NCBI RefSeq assembly: GCF_019613955.1
Contig: NZ_CP080443.1
Location: 3,147,001 to 3,211,000, forward strand
Source: Chryseobacterium sp. LJ668
Lineage (GTDB): Bacteria; Bacteroidota; Bacteroidia; Flavobacteriales; Weeksellaceae
Direction of reading: 5' to 3'
DNA length: 64,000 nucleotides
Every line of letters begins with the position of its first letter. Positions within the stretch are counted from its first letter, which is position 1. This document shows positions 7,569-16,845 of the stretch, in pieces. A model generated the notes under the pieces. The model saw only the letters and a list, made by a program, of their open reading frames with translations. It was not told the origin of the DNA and did not search any database. A program made the translations under genes and the position numbers.

Positions 7569-8708
7569 ATGAAAAAAAATTACGGATTTAATGATTTCAA
7601 ATTTTTTACAGAAATGGCTGAGCTTGCTTCAAGACATCAAAGCTACGATTTATCATTAGGTCTCCCCGATTTTGAAATAGATCCCCGTCTCAGGTGTTTT
7701 CTCAAAGAGTCTGCAGACATCATCAGTCACAGCTATGAATCTCTTGCGGGTAACTTCTCGTTGATTGATAATATTTTGATATTCAACCAAAATCGAAAAC
7801 ATAGTCTAAGATTAAAAAGAGAAGAAATTAATATTGTTCCGTGCTCTACTTTTGCATTGTATACTTCTTTAAAATCTATCCTGAATCCTAAAGATGAAGT
7901 GATCGTTATCCAGCCGTCTTACTATACTTATGCACCATCAATTGTAATGAATGGTGGTATTCCAGTTTATTATGATCTTGATAATGATTTTGTCGTTAAT
8001 TGGGAAAAACTTCAAAACTGTATTTCAGAAAAGACAAAAGCAATTATCGTCAATTCGCCCCAGAATCCAACAGGAAAAATGTGGACTGCTGCAGATTGGG
8101 AAATGCTGTATCAACTGATTAAAAATCAGGAAATATATTTGATCTCTGAAGAAATTTATGATATTTATTGCTATGATGAATCAGACCATTATAGCCCTTT
8201 CCTTCATCCCGAACTCAAAAAAAGAACGTTTTCTATTTTTTCTTTTGGTAAAATGTTTCATTCTACAGGCTGGAAGGTAAGCTATCTATTAGCTTCCGAA
8301 GAACTGCTGGATGATTTCCAGGCTCACCAGCAATATATTTCTTACAGCTCCAATGCACCCTGCCAATATGCTATTTCAAAATATCTAGAAGTTTTTGATC
8401 CTTCAGAAAACCGTAAAATCATGCAGAATAAAAGAAATATCTTTAATGAATTGATTAAAGATACTCCCTTGCAAATAGAGCAAAAAGCTGAAGGAAGTTT
8501 TTTCCAGCTTGTAAATTTCAGAAACGTTTCAAAGACTATGACCGATGTGGAGTTTTCTAAATGGCTGACTGTTGAGAAAAAAGTGTCATGTTTACCGCTA
8601 TCTGCTTTTTATCACTCAAAACAAGATTCAGACTATATAAGATTTAGTTTTGCAAAAAAAGATGATGTAATTATACAGGCTTTGGAGCATTTAAAAAAAA
8701 ATCTGTGA
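7569..8708 (+). CDS. Class I/II PLP aminotransferase, methionine aminotransferase-like
   Basis: A 379-residue fold-type I aminotransferase. The PLP-binding Lys is in SFGKMFHSTGWKVSY (about residue 227), and the preceding NSPQNPTGKMW stretch and EEIYDIY supply the cofactor contacts. The SFGKxFHxTGWK form is typical of YbdL-like methionine/glutamine-phenylpyruvate aminotransferases, so transamination of methionine or the methionine-salvage keto acid is the best guess. The N-terminus is somewhat divergent from that subgroup (SLGLPDFEIDPRL). It is a single-gene unit ending at a strong bidirectional terminator. Confidence 0.85.
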   Translation: MKKNYGFNDFKFFTEMAELASRHQSYDLSLGLPDFEIDPRLRCFLKESADIISHSYESLAGNFSLIDNILIFNQNRKHSLRLKREEINIVPCSTFALYTSLKSILNPKDEVIVIQPSYYTYAPSIVMNGGIPVYYDLDNDFVVNWEKLQNCISEKTKAIIVNSPQNPTGKMWTAADWEMLYQLIKNQEIYLISEEIYDIYCYDESDHYSPFLHPELKKRTFSIFSFGKMFHSTGWKVSYLLASEELLDDFQAHQQYISYSSNAPCQYAISKYLEVFDPSENRKIMQNKRNIFNELIKDTPLQIEQKAEGSFFQLVNFRNVSKTMTDVEFSKWLTVEKKVSCLPLSAFYHSKQDSDYIRFSFAKKDDVIIQALEHLKKNL

Positions 8709-8749
8709 TTTGCTGATTTTCATCAATTTCATTTAAAATCAATTCCAAA

Positions 8750-8777
8750 AAAAGCACCGCAAAATTACGGTGCTTTT
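8750..8777. terminator. Bidirectional intrinsic terminator
   Basis: AAAAGCACCG pairs with CGGTGCTTTT across an 8-base loop, with A/T tracts on both sides. It serves both the aminotransferase gene and the leftward pyrophosphatase gene. Confidence 0.85.
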
Positions 8778-8797
8778 AAATTCGTTTAATGAAAGAA

Positions 8798-11533
8798 CTA
8801 TAAGGAAAGAACCCTTACATCAATTCTTCTGTTTTTGGCCATACATTCTTCCGTATCATTGGCTGCGCAAACAGGATATTGTGAGCCATACCCTTCAGCT
8901 TCTACTCTTTCACCTGCAATTCCTAATTCCAATAGCTTAAGTTTGGTAGTTTGTGCTCTAAGATTAGACAATTTCATATTTGATTCTTCACTTCCTGAGT
9001 TATCTGTGTAACCACCAAGTTTAATTTTTAAATTCGGATAGGCATTTAAAATTTCTGCAAGATTGGTCAGCTGCGTTTCTGAACCCGCTTTAAGATCACT
9101 CGAACCGGTTTCAAAATAGAGGTTTTCGATCGTGTACCATGTATTTGGATCTAAAACAGTCTGATTATTCGTTTTAACGTTATCATACAGTGTATACATG
9201 CGACTTTGTTCTCCTAAGGAAATTGTTTTTCCGTTTTCCAGTTTGATTTCTTTAATGCTTCCTGTATTATATACAAAGTCTCCGTTTTCATTCAGTTGAC
9301 CAGCAATTTCCGTTGGAACCACCACTGCACTTGTACCGGCCACAGTTTTATTGACTGAATGAACTCCTGCCATTCTTGTAAGACTTTCAATTTTCGCCTG
9401 TCTGTTGGCATCAATTTTATCTTTATGCATTACCGCCAAAGTCGGTGCAATCACCAGTGAAACGATAGACATTAATTTAATTAAAATATTCATTGACGGT
9501 CCTGAAGTATCTTTGAAAGGATCTCCAACTGTATCTCCTGTTACAGAAGCTTTGTGAGGCTCTGAACCTTTGTAATAGGTCTCACCATTGATTTTTGCTC
9601 CTTTTTCAAAAGATTTTTTAGCATTATCCCAAGCTCCGCCTGCATTATTCTGGAACATTCCCATCAAAACACCGCAAACTGTGGCACCGGCTAAAAATCC
9701 TCCTAAAACTTCTGGTCCGAAAATAAATCCAACTAAAAGCGGAGAAATAATGGCAATCGCACCCGGAAGCATCATTTTTTTGATAGATGCGTCGGTAGAG
9801 ATGGCGACACATTTTTCGTATTCAGGTTCTGCTTTTCCTTCCAAAATCCCGGGAATTTCTCTGAATTGTCTTCTTACTTCCTCTACCATTGCCATAGCAG
9901 CCTGTCCGACCGCGGTAATCGCTAATGACGAAAAGATAAACGGAATCATCCCACCGACAAATAATCCTGCAAGAACATCCGCCCTGTAAATATCTATTCC
10001 ATCTATCCCAGCAATTCCTACGAAGGCTGCAAACAATGCCAGAGCCGTCAAAGCCGCCGAAGCAATGGCAAACCCTTTTCCTGTTGCCGCAGTTGTATTT
10101 CCTACAGCATCTAAAATATCTGTTTTTTCTCGAACTTCTTTTGGAAGTTCACTCATTTCTGCAATTCCTCCGGCATTGTCTGCAATAGGCCCGAACGCAT
10201 CGATTGCCAATTGCATTGCAGTAGTAGCCATCATTCCTGCAGCTGCGATAGCAACTCCATACAATCCGGCACACAGATAGGAACCATAAATTCCGCCTGC
10301 CAAAACGATGATCGGTAAAAATGTAGATTCCATCCCTACAGAAAGTCCGCCGATGATATTAGTTGCGTGCCCTGTTGAAGATTGTTTCACGATACTTGAA
10401 ACCGGTCTTTTTCCCATTGCAGTATAGTATTCTGTAATGATACTCATTAAAGTTCCTACAACTAAACCCACCATGATAGCTCCAAAAACTCCCATTTTGG
10501 TAAATTCAATTCCTCGTAAAACCATAGTTTCCGGTAATAGATAATTGACAAGAAAATACGAAGATATAGCCGTAATTACGATACTTCCCCAATTCCCCAG
10601 ATTCAGAGCGTTCTGAACACTAGATGTTGAAGATTCTTCGTTATCACTTATTTTTACGAATAAAGTTCCTATCATTGAAAAGATAATTCCTGTTCCTGCA
10701 ATCAGCATAGGTAAAAGTATCGGTGCAAAACCTCCGAAAGAATCATCTGACATGGTTTCTCTTCCCAAGACCATTGTTGCTAAAACCGTTGCAACGTAAG
10801 AGCCGAATAAATCGGCGCCCATCCCGGCAACGTCACCTACGTTATCACCCACATTATCTGCAATTGTTGCAGGGTTTCGAGGATCATCTTCAGGAATTCC
10901 CGCTTCAACTTTTCCTACTAAATCTGCTCCTACATCTGCCGCTTTGGTGTAAATACCACCGCCAACTCTTGCAAATAAAGCAATTGATTCTGCACCAAGA
11001 GAAAATCCGGTAAGAATTTCTATAGTTCTCTCCATTTCGTGAGAATCAACCATTGCGTCCGGAGCGAAGATTTGCTTAATAATTAAATAAAGTGATCCCA
11101 ATCCTAAAACAGCAAGACCGGCAACACCCATTCCCATTACAGAACCTCCGGCAAAAGAGACTTTTAATGCTTTTGCTAAAGAAGTTTTGGCGGCTTCTGC
11201 TGTTCTGACATTGGCTTTCGTGGCAATTTTCATCCCGATAAAACCCGCTAAAGCAGAAAATACTGCTCCGATTACGAACGCAATACTTATGCTCCAATGA
11301 GAATTTTCATTAGTTGTTCCCATTACTGCGAGAAGAATGGCGACAATGACAACAAAGTAGGTTAAGATTTTGTATTCTGCTTTCAGGAAGGCCATAGCTC
11401 CGTCGGCAATGTGTCCGCTGATTACTTTCATGCGTTCATTTCCTGCATTTTGCCTGGTTACCCAGTTGCTTTGAAGAAATGTGTAGAGTAATGCAATGAC
11501 ACCAAAAATAGGTACTAAATAAAATAAGTTCAT
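8798..11533 (-). CDS. hppA: Membrane ion-pumping pyrophosphatase fused to an OmpA-like domain
   Basis: Integral membrane pyrophosphatase that couples PPi hydrolysis to Na+ or H+ transport. Residues 1 to about 700 carry many membrane segments and the hallmark substrate motif [18 protein letters not shown] with [16 protein letters not shown]. The [10 protein letters not shown] site has Ala where K+-independent enzymes have Lys, which points to the K+-dependent class. The protein is 911 residues, about 200 longer than usual. After a linker comes an OmpA/MotB-like domain (about 800-911; [41 protein letters not shown]), which normally binds peptidoglycan. With the C-terminus facing the periplasm this would tether the pump to the wall. 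A soluble pyrophosphatase gene lies upstream. Confidence 0.92.
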   Translation of the reverse strand: MNLFYLVPIFGVIALLYTFLQSNWVTRQNAGNERMKVISGHIADGAMAFLKAEYKILTYFVVIVAILLAVMGTTNENSHWSISIAFVIGAVFSALAGFIGMKIATKANVRTAEAAKTSLAKALKVSFAGGSVMGMGVAGLAVLGLGSLYLIIKQIFAPDAMVDSHEMERTIEILTGFSLGAESIALFARVGGGIYTKAADVGADLVGKVEAGIPEDDPRNPATIADNVGDNVGDVAGMGADLFGSYVATVLATMVLGRETMSDDSFGGFAPILLPMLIAGTGIIFSMIGTLFVKISDNEESSTSSVQNALNLGNWGSIVITAISSYFLVNYLLPETMVLRGIEFTKMGVFGAIMVGLVVGTLMSIITEYYTAMGKRPVSSIVKQSSTGHATNIIGGLSVGMESTFLPIIVLAGGIYGSYLCAGLYGVAIAAAGMMATTAMQLAIDAFGPIADNAGGIAEMSELPKEVREKTDILDAVGNTTAATGKGFAIASAALTALALFAAFVGIAGIDGIDIYRADVLAGLFVGGMIPFIFSSLAITAVGQAAMAMVEEVRRQFREIPGILEGKAEPEYEKCVAISTDASIKKMMLPGAIAIISPLLVGFIFGPEVLGGFLAGATVCGVLMGMFQNNAGGAWDNAKKSFEKGAKINGETYYKGSEPHKASVTGDTVGDPFKDTSGPSMNILIKLMSIVSLVIAPTLAVMHKDKIDANRQAKIESLTRMAGVHSVNKTVAGTSAVVVPTEIAGQLNENGDFVYNTGSIKEIKLENGKTISLGEQSRMYTLYDNVKTNNQTVLDPNTWYTIENLYFETGSSDLKAGSETQLTNLAEILNAYPNLKIKLGGYTDNSGSEESNMKLSNLRAQTTKLKLLELGIAGERVEAEGYGSQYPVCAANDTEECMAKNRRIDVRVLSL

Positions 11534-11760
11534 AGTTTAATATTTTTTGGTAATAGATTAATAAATATACCAAATAATTCTATTCGTAATATGAAAAATT
11601 TTAGAAAGTCCATAAAATCTTTAAGAATCAGTGTGAATTTAAAGTTGATTGTAAGAAAAAATCGTGAAGAATAATGTTTTAGCAACAGTCTAGGAATTTT
11701 GAGATAATAAAAGAAAATTAACGAAATGCCAATATCTGTAGATTTTCATAACAAAAAAAA

Positions 11761-11782
11761 AGCAAATGATCTTTCATTTGCT
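11761..11782 (-). terminator. Intrinsic terminator after ppa
   Basis: AGCAAATGA / TCATTTGCT with a 4-base loop; read leftward it is followed by a run of eight T. Confidence 0.8.
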
Positions 11783-11806
11783 CTTATAATTTAAATTGAG
11801 AGAATC

Positions 11807-12418
11807 TTATCCTCCGAATTTACTTGCATAATCATTTTGCGAAGCGATAATTACCTTTCTAGCGTGATCAGCTCCGTAAACTTCCTGGATTCTGCATTTT
11901 GCAGGCTCATCCGGAAGATTTTTATACGTTAAAAAATAATGCATCAATCTTCTCACTTCAGCTTCCGGAAGCTCGGCAATATCTCTGAAATGTCCAAAAG
12001 CGTGGTCACTTACCATTACCGCAACGATCTTATCATCAGCTTCACCATCATCAATCATTTTGAAACCACCAATTGGAATGGCTTCCATCAGCAAACCACC
12101 GGAGTGAATATTGTGAGAACTTAAAACACATATATCTAAAGGGTCATGATCTCCCATTGTAACGTCGTCAGCTCCGCTTTCTACAGCTAATTTCATTACT
12201 TCGTCATTACAGTATGTTCTCGGAACGAAACCATATAACGCAGGAATAATGTTTGAGAATTTCTGAGGTCTGTCAACCTTCAGATATCCTGTAGCTTTAT
12301 CTATTTCATATTTGATAGTATCGGAAGGAACAATTTCCACGAAAACATTAACAATATTTGGCGCATCTTCACCTGCAGAAATCCCGTGCCACGGATGTGC
12401 TTTAAAATTTGGAATCAT
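11807..12418 (-). CDS. ppa: Soluble family I inorganic pyrophosphatase
   Basis: Cytoplasmic Mg-dependent enzyme of 203 residues that splits PPi from biosynthesis into phosphate. The family I core is clear: KYEIDKATGYLKVDRP, YGFVPRTYC, the metal-binding GDHDPLDICVL and the KIVAVMVSD strand followed by LMHYFLTYKNLP. The usual DGDPLD reads GDHDPLD, as in the longer eukaryote-like and Bacteroidota forms. It shares an operon with the upstream one-helix membrane protein (22-base gap) and lies next to the membrane pyrophosphatase, so soluble and energy-conserving PPi hydrolysis are encoded side by side. Confidence 0.93.
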   Translation of the reverse strand: MIPNFKAHPWHGISAGEDAPNIVNVFVEIVPSDTIKYEIDKATGYLKVDRPQKFSNIIPALYGFVPRTYCNDEVMKLAVESGADDVTMGDHDPLDICVLSSHNIHSGGLLMEAIPIGGFKMIDDGEADDKIVAVMVSDHAFGHFRDIAELPEAEVRRLMHYFLTYKNLPDEPAKCRIQEVYGADHARKVIIASQNDYASKFGG

Positions 12419-12440
12419 TTATTTATCTTTATTTTTTTAG

Positions 12441-12953
12441 TTAAGCAATTATTAAAATTTCTCTACGCAGATCTTCAATAGTTGTACCGATATAATCGTC
12501 ACCATTCATATAATTCATAATAAAAACGGTTTTAAACTCATCGAGATTAGGATTATTATTCAGGCTTTCATAAGTTTTATGGAGAAGACTGATAACAGCA
12601 TTTTTAGAATCAACAATATTTTGCCATGCATTTTTTGTTAAATACAGCTGCTGCGAGGAGTTATAATCAAATTCTTCATTGATTGTACGTTCTGTTAAAA
12701 ATACAAATTCGTGAGCGGCAAGGTCTTTATCAAATTTCTGAATAAGATTTGAAGGTTTCACACGCTCTAAGAACAGCGTCATTCTTTCATAGGAATGAGT
12801 TTTATTTTCGGAATTTGACTTTAATGAAAGTAGCTTGATTTCCTGATTCTTCAGGTTGATGTAGGTATAGACAAACTGTCTCAACAAAACCAAAAAAGGA
12901 ATCGCCACAATTAATGCAAAAGCATACGGTAAATAGTCTGAAAAATCTGTCAT
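12441..12953 (-). CDS. Uncharacterised one-helix membrane protein
   Basis: A 170-residue protein with one N-terminal membrane helix (YAFALIVAIPFLVLLRQFVY), followed by a charged cytoplasmic part rich in helices. I recognise no enzymatic motif. I start it at the ATG at 12953; the open frame reaches a TTG five codons earlier, but a consensus -7 box (TAATTTTG) lies at 12966-12973 and would overlap that start. The gene leads directly into the soluble pyrophosphatase gene and is probably cotranscribed with it. Confidence 0.75.
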   Translation of the reverse strand: MTDFSDYLPYAFALIVAIPFLVLLRQFVYTYINLKNQEIKLLSLKSNSENKTHSYERMTLFLERVKPSNLIQKFDKDLAAHEFVFLTERTINEEFDYNSSQQLYLTKNAWQNIVDSKNAVISLLHKTYESLNNNPNLDEFKTVFIMNYMNGDDYIGTTIEDLRREILIIA

Positions 12954-12965
12954 AATTTGAGGAAG

Positions 12966-12973
12966 CAAAATTA
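12966..12973 (-). promoter_or_regulatory. -7 promoter box 12 bases before the start codon
   Basis: Reverse strand reads TAATTTTG, a full match to TAnnTTTG. No clear TTG element is seen at the expected upstream distance. It implies a very short leader for the 12953 gene and ppa. Confidence 0.45.
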
Positions 12974-13122
12974 CTAAATATTTGTTATTTAATTATTATA
13001 TTAATAGGAATTAATTAATGCAGCCTTATCAGGCATTTACAGTTGATAATAAATCATTGTAATCCTATAATTGTAGTGGTGAAATTAACTAATTTTATCA
13101 GCTAGAAAAGCAAAATTTTAAA

Positions 13123-13905
13123 ATGTCTATCAAAAATTATTTCTCAAAATTGATTTTTACAGCCAAAATCAGCAATAGCCCAAAATCATGGATTTCATTC
13201 ATCATAAATTCAAAAAGATACAGCTCGAAATTTAAAAAGGGCAATCTGAATTTAAAAAATAATGAGACTTTTGTATATCATAATAAAATTAGTAGGGAAA
13301 AATTTGATTTGTATCTCCGGACTTTTAAAGGTGATATTGATATTTTTTACGAAGTTTTTTGGAAGAAAACCTATTTTGATCATCTTAAATTTCTAAAAGA
13401 TGACCTGAAAATAATCGTTGATTTGGGTGCCCACATTGGTATGACTTCTATTTATCTGTCTTTGAGATTTCCTGAGGCGAAAATATATGCAGTTGAAGCT
13501 TCTTTAGATAACTTTGAGCTTCTTTTGAAAAATACCAGTTCATTTAAGAACATAGTTTGTATAAACGCAGCGGCATACTTTGAGGATGGATTCGTTAATT
13601 TCAGCAACGATGATCTCTCATATAATCAGAGAATTTCAGAAACCGGCGTTTCTACAAAAGCTATTTCTATAGGAAGTTTAAAAGAAAACTTTGGTCTCAC
13701 AAATATTGATCTGATGAAAATTGATATTGAGGGCGGAGAAATTGATTTATTATCTAAAAACAATTCGTGGCTTTCATCTGTTAATAGTATTATCATCGAA
13801 ATTCATCATCCTTACTCATTAGCAGACTTACAAAATGACGTGCAACCATATGGATTTATAATCACGCACAATGAAGATTCTGTTTTGTCAGCGATAAAAA
13901 ATTAA
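13123..13905 (+). CDS. FkbM-family SAM-dependent methyltransferase
   Basis: A 260-residue protein whose centre and C-terminus match the FkbM methyltransferase domain: the SAM-binding IIVDLGAHIGMTSIYLSLRFP (about residue 97), then YAVEASLDNFELLLKN, ISIGSLKENF, LMKIDIEGGEIDLL and IIIEIHH. These enzymes usually O-methylate sugars in glycans, lipids or secondary products. The N-terminal 90 residues are Lys-rich and not conserved in my reading. There is no glycosyltransferase cluster around it; the gene stands alone and runs convergent to the FemAB-like gene, with only 7 bases between them. Confidence 0.83.
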   Translation: MSIKNYFSKLIFTAKISNSPKSWISFIINSKRYSSKFKKGNLNLKNNETFVYHNKISREKFDLYLRTFKGDIDIFYEVFWKKTYFDHLKFLKDDLKIIVDLGAHIGMTSIYLSLRFPEAKIYAVEASLDNFELLLKNTSSFKNIVCINAAAYFEDGFVNFSNDDLSYNQRISETGVSTKAISIGSLKENFGLTNIDLMKIDIEGGEIDLLSKNNSWLSSVNSIIIEIHHPYSLADLQNDVQPYGFIITHNEDSVLSAIKN

Positions 13906-13912
13906 GGATTAC

Positions 13913-14806
13913 TTACTTCATTCTGAAGATTTTTTTAATCAGCTCTTTTTTAGACTTACTTAGAATGGGATATTTTTTTAATATTGGTCGAAATCCCGAA
14001 AAAAACTCCTCAATGGATGGAACTTCGCTTCCTTCAAAATCAAATATTTTAGAGTCAATGTTTTCAGAAATGACATGATCTATTAAAACAGATGAACCGG
14101 AAAATTTAATATACTTTTTATCATTAAAGGTGCCCAATAAAGCTATTGTATGATGATCTGTGTATAATGCAAGAACATTAATAATCTCTTTGTTATAAAT
14201 AAATGCTACTATCTGCAGGAGAGCAGCTTCATCCAGAGCATTAAATATTTTTAGGAATTTCGTCATATCATTTGCATCTCTTGCACCAATAGAATGTTTA
14301 ACGATAAACTCTTTAGCTTCTTTAAAACTAATAAACTTTATTTCAGAATTGGCTGCAACTTCACTATCAAGTCTCAATTTTCTTTTTCTCTTTGGCGAAT
14401 ATCTTTGCCTTATCAATTCATAATTTTCAGGATATATTAAAAAATTTTTACGTTGCTTTAAACTTCGAGTAAAATGGTTGGTATCGTTGAATGCATAATG
14501 CCAGACAAGGTATTTTTTTTCAAAAAAATCTAAAAACATATTGTTTATTTCAATATCATCCCTTTCCGAAAATATTCCCAACTGTTGACAAAGCCTCGGA
14601 TTAACGACCAATTTTACCCCAAATTTCGTGATAAACGGAACCGGCATTACTGCCTCATAATCATTGAAAATCAAAAGATCCCATTGTTTTGATGATGTAA
14701 TATCGAGAAAATCTTTTGTAGCCGAATACTTTCGTTGCTCAGAATTTTCTAGACATCTTGTATATTTCTCAAAATCAATTTCGTTGTATTTTAATCTCCG
14801 GATCAT
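13913..14806 (-). CDS. FemAB/GNAT-like aminoacyl- or acyltransferase
   Basis: A 297-residue cytoplasmic protein resembling the FemAB/BioF2-like double-GNAT group of Bacteroidota. Features used are the N-terminal strand 'LLIFNDYEAVMPVPFITKFG' leading to a QQLGIF stretch, a mid-protein basic run SPKRKRKLRLD, and a C-terminal half with IVAFIYNKEIINVLALYTDHHTIALLGTF and IFDFEGSEVPSIEEFFSGF. The last motif resembles the GxSxxGxxxFKxxFG region of Fem-like proteins. Substrate unknown; peptidoglycan or lipid aminoacylation would be an inference. Its ATG overlaps the radC stop (ATGA), so the two are translationally coupled. Confidence 0.55.
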   Translation of the reverse strand: MIRRLKYNEIDFEKYTRCLENSEQRKYSATKDFLDITSSKQWDLLIFNDYEAVMPVPFITKFGVKLVVNPRLCQQLGIFSERDDIEINNMFLDFFEKKYLVWHYAFNDTNHFTRSLKQRKNFLIYPENYELIRQRYSPKRKRKLRLDSEVAANSEIKFISFKEAKEFIVKHSIGARDANDMTKFLKIFNALDEAALLQIVAFIYNKEIINVLALYTDHHTIALLGTFNDKKYIKFSGSSVLIDHVISENIDSKIFDFEGSEVPSIEEFFSGFRPILKKYPILSKSKKELIKKIFRMK

Positions 14807-15480
14807 AATATGTTTTCGTCTGCGAAGCTCAGGTATGAATTCTGTGTAATGATAAGATGATCCAGAAGCTGAATATTCATCATGTTTCCTGCTTCTTTTA
14901 TCTGTTTTGTAATTTTGATATCTTCAGGACTTGGCTTTAGATTTCCTGATGGATGATTGTGCGAAATAATGAATCCTGTTGCAAAATGTTCTAAAGCTGT
15001 TTTAAAAACAATGCGGATATCCACAATTGATTGGTTGATGCCGCCCTGAGTAAGCTGCGCAATGTGAATAACTTTATTGCTTTGATTCAAATAAATTGCC
15101 CAAAATTCTTCTGTCCTTAGGTCTGCTAAATGAAGCTTCAGAATTTGGTATGCGTCATTACTTCCTGCAATCTGCGGTTTTTCAGGAATTTCCTGAGATG
15201 CCCTTCTGCGTCCGATTTCCAAAGCAGTTGCAATTGAAATGGCTTTTACCTCACCAACTCCTTTAAATTTCGTTAAATCTTTGATCGTCAGTAAACTCAA
15301 CTGATGCCAACTGTTGTTTACAGAATTCAGAATTTTCCTGCCCAATTCTACAGCTGTTTCGTCTCTGCTTCCGCTTCCCATAATGATTGCCAGAAGTTCA
15401 GAATCAGAAAGTGAATTTTTACCTTTCAGTAAAAACTTTTCTCTGGGCCTGTCGTCTTCAGCAAGAAATTTTATGGACAT
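14803..15480 (-). CDS. radC: RadC-like JAB-domain protein
   Basis: A 225-residue protein with an N-terminal helix-hairpin-helix region (TIKDLTKFKGVGEVKAISIATALEIGRR) and a C-terminal JAB/MPN metalloprotease-like domain with the zinc motif SHNHPSGNLKPSPEDIKIT. Length and order match RadC/YicR. The name radC is historical and a direct repair role is doubtful; the domain suggests a Zn-dependent hydrolase. It follows the YkuD_2 gene after 35 bases and is coupled to the FemAB-like gene downstream. Confidence 0.9.
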   Translation of the reverse strand: MSIKFLAEDDRPREKFLLKGKNSLSDSELLAIIMGSGSRDETAVELGRKILNSVNNSWHQLSLLTIKDLTKFKGVGEVKAISIATALEIGRRRASQEIPEKPQIAGSNDAYQILKLHLADLRTEEFWAIYLNQSNKVIHIAQLTQGGINQSIVDIRIVFKTALEHFATGFIISHNHPSGNLKPSPEDIKITKQIKEAGNMMNIQLLDHLIITQNSYLSFADENIL

Positions 15481-15515
15481 TGATTGAGGTAAGGTATTAG
15501 GAATTATTTTTAGAT

Positions 15516-16091
15516 TTAGTAAAACGCATACAAAATAATTGGTTTCTTCGATTGATCAATATATTTTGCAGTCTGATTCAATGCAGTTTTTGACAACATC
15601 GGGCAGCCCAAACTCAAGCAAGCAAGATTTTCTGATTCCTGATTTGGTATGCAATCGTAAGAGTGAAGAACAATTGCACGCTGCATTGCATTGCTGTTGG
15701 TAAAATCGACACCTTGCAGCCGGTAAGATTTACCGAATTTGCCTATATATTTTTCACGAATTTCATATTTTCCTAAAGAAGATTGAAAAGAACCTTCAAC
15801 ATTAGAAAATTTCAATGCATCTGATTTCGGAATCACAGATCCTGAACCGTGGGAGACAATTGCTTTTTGCAAAATCTTATCGTGTTTCAGATCGTAAACG
15901 AAATATCTATATTTACCCGAATGTATTTTAAAATTAATGAAAACAGCAATATCCTGATTGTAGTTTTTACTTTTCACAAAATCTTTGATCTCCAAAATTC
16001 TAGATACCGGCAAAACCGACTGGCTCTGCTGGGATTGGGTTTTGGAACAGGAAATAATAAAAAGAAATAGAAAAATAAATTGTTTCATCAT
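15516..16091 (-). CDS. YkuD_2-type murein L,D-transpeptidase-like protein, exported
   Basis: A 191-residue exported protein; the front (FIFLFLFIISCSKTQ) looks like a lipoprotein signal. The catalytic region matches the L,D-transpeptidase catalytic family of Bacteroidota: IVLHSYDCIPNQE supplies the His, and LSLGCPMLSKTAL has the nucleophilic Cys (about residue 163). It would act on peptidoglycan stem peptides in the periplasm. ATG codons at 16091 and 16088 are both possible; a TTG one codon further up is unlikely. It lies 14 bases past the lolD-like gene in a leftward run of envelope genes. Confidence 0.8.
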   Translation of the reverse strand: MMKQFIFLFLFIISCSKTQSQQSQSVLPVSRILEIKDFVKSKNYNQDIAVFINFKIHSGKYRYFVYDLKHDKILQKAIVSHGSGSVIPKSDALKFSNVEGSFQSSLGKYEIREKYIGKFGKSYRLQGVDFTNSNAMQRAIVLHSYDCIPNQESENLACLSLGCPMLSKTALNQTAKYIDQSKKPIILYAFY

Positions 16092-16105
16092 CAAAGATTG
16101 TGTTT

Positions 16106-16774
16106 TTATTCTATAATCATCCCATCTCTCATAACGAGCTTTCGGTCTGTAATTTCTGCTAAATTGGGATTGTGGGTTACGATAACGAAAGTTTGATTGT
16201 ACTTATCTCTCAAGTCAAAAAATAATCGATGAAGGTCATCGGCATTTTTAGAATCTAAGTTTCCGGTTGGCTCATCTGCATAAATGATTTTCGGAGAGTT
16301 GATCAATGCTCTCGCAACCGCAACTCTCTGAGCCTCACCACCAGACAGCTGATTGGGCTTGTGGTGTAATCTCTGAGCAATTTTTAAGTCTTCAAACAAA
16401 TCGTATGCCTTTTCGATAGCTTCTTTTTCATTGGCACCAGCAATTTTGGTAGGAATCAAAACATTTTCCAATGCGGTAAATTCAGGAAGAAGCTGATGGA
16501 ACTGGAATACGAAACCTATGTTCTGATTTCTGAATTTTGAAATCTGTTTATCATTCATATTGATAAAAGATTCACCATTCAAAGTAATTTCTGTATGATA
16601 ATGATTAGGGTTTGTAGGGCTGTCTAATGTTCCTAAAATCTGCAAAAGTGTAGACTTTCCCGCTCCCGATTCACCGACAATCGAAACGACTTCACCCGTT
16701 TTGATGTGAAGGTCAACCCCTTTTAAAACTTCCAGGTTTCCATAAGATTTATGGATATTACTTGCTCTAATCAT
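16106..16774 (-). CDS. LolD-like ABC transporter ATPase
   Basis: A 222-residue ATPase of the LolD/MacB subfamily. Walker [10 protein letters not shown] (about residue 37), Q-loop [20 protein letters not shown], signature [15 protein letters not shown], Walker [13 protein letters not shown] and the H-loop VTHNP are all intact. In this subfamily it energises lipoprotein release (LolCDE) or a MacB-like exporter. No permease gene is adjacent, so the partner must be elsewhere. A TATTTTTG box ends only 4 bases before the ATG, giving a near-leaderless message. Confidence 0.88.
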   Translation of the reverse strand: MIRASNIHKSYGNLEVLKGVDLHIKTGEVVSIVGESGAGKSTLLQILGTLDSPTNPNHYHTEITLNGESFINMNDKQISKFRNQNIGFVFQFHQLLPEFTALENVLIPTKIAGANEKEAIEKAYDLFEDLKIAQRLHHKPNQLSGGEAQRVAVARALINSPKIIYADEPTGNLDSKNADDLHRLFFDLRDKYNQTFVIVTHNPNLAEITDRKLVMRDGMIIE

Positions 16775-16778
16775 GTTC

Positions 16779-16786
16779 CAAAAATA
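16779..16786 (-). promoter_or_regulatory. -7 promoter box abutting the lolD-like start
   Basis: Reverse strand TATTTTTG fits TAnnTTTG and lies 4 bases before the ATG at 16774. No TTG at the usual distance. Confidence 0.4.
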
Positions 16787-16845
16787 GTGATTTTTTTTTG
16801 CTTTCGGCTTCTTGAGATGAGTTATAACATCAGTGATTACGGAAA

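Noticed and set aside
9588..11013. Open frames antisense to the pyrophosphatase gene
   Set aside because: They are the low-complexity reverse of a strongly biased membrane-protein gene, without a promoter or domain.
12954..12968. TTG start extending the one-helix membrane protein
   Set aside because: A full -7 box overlaps it and an ATG at 12953 gives a better protein start.
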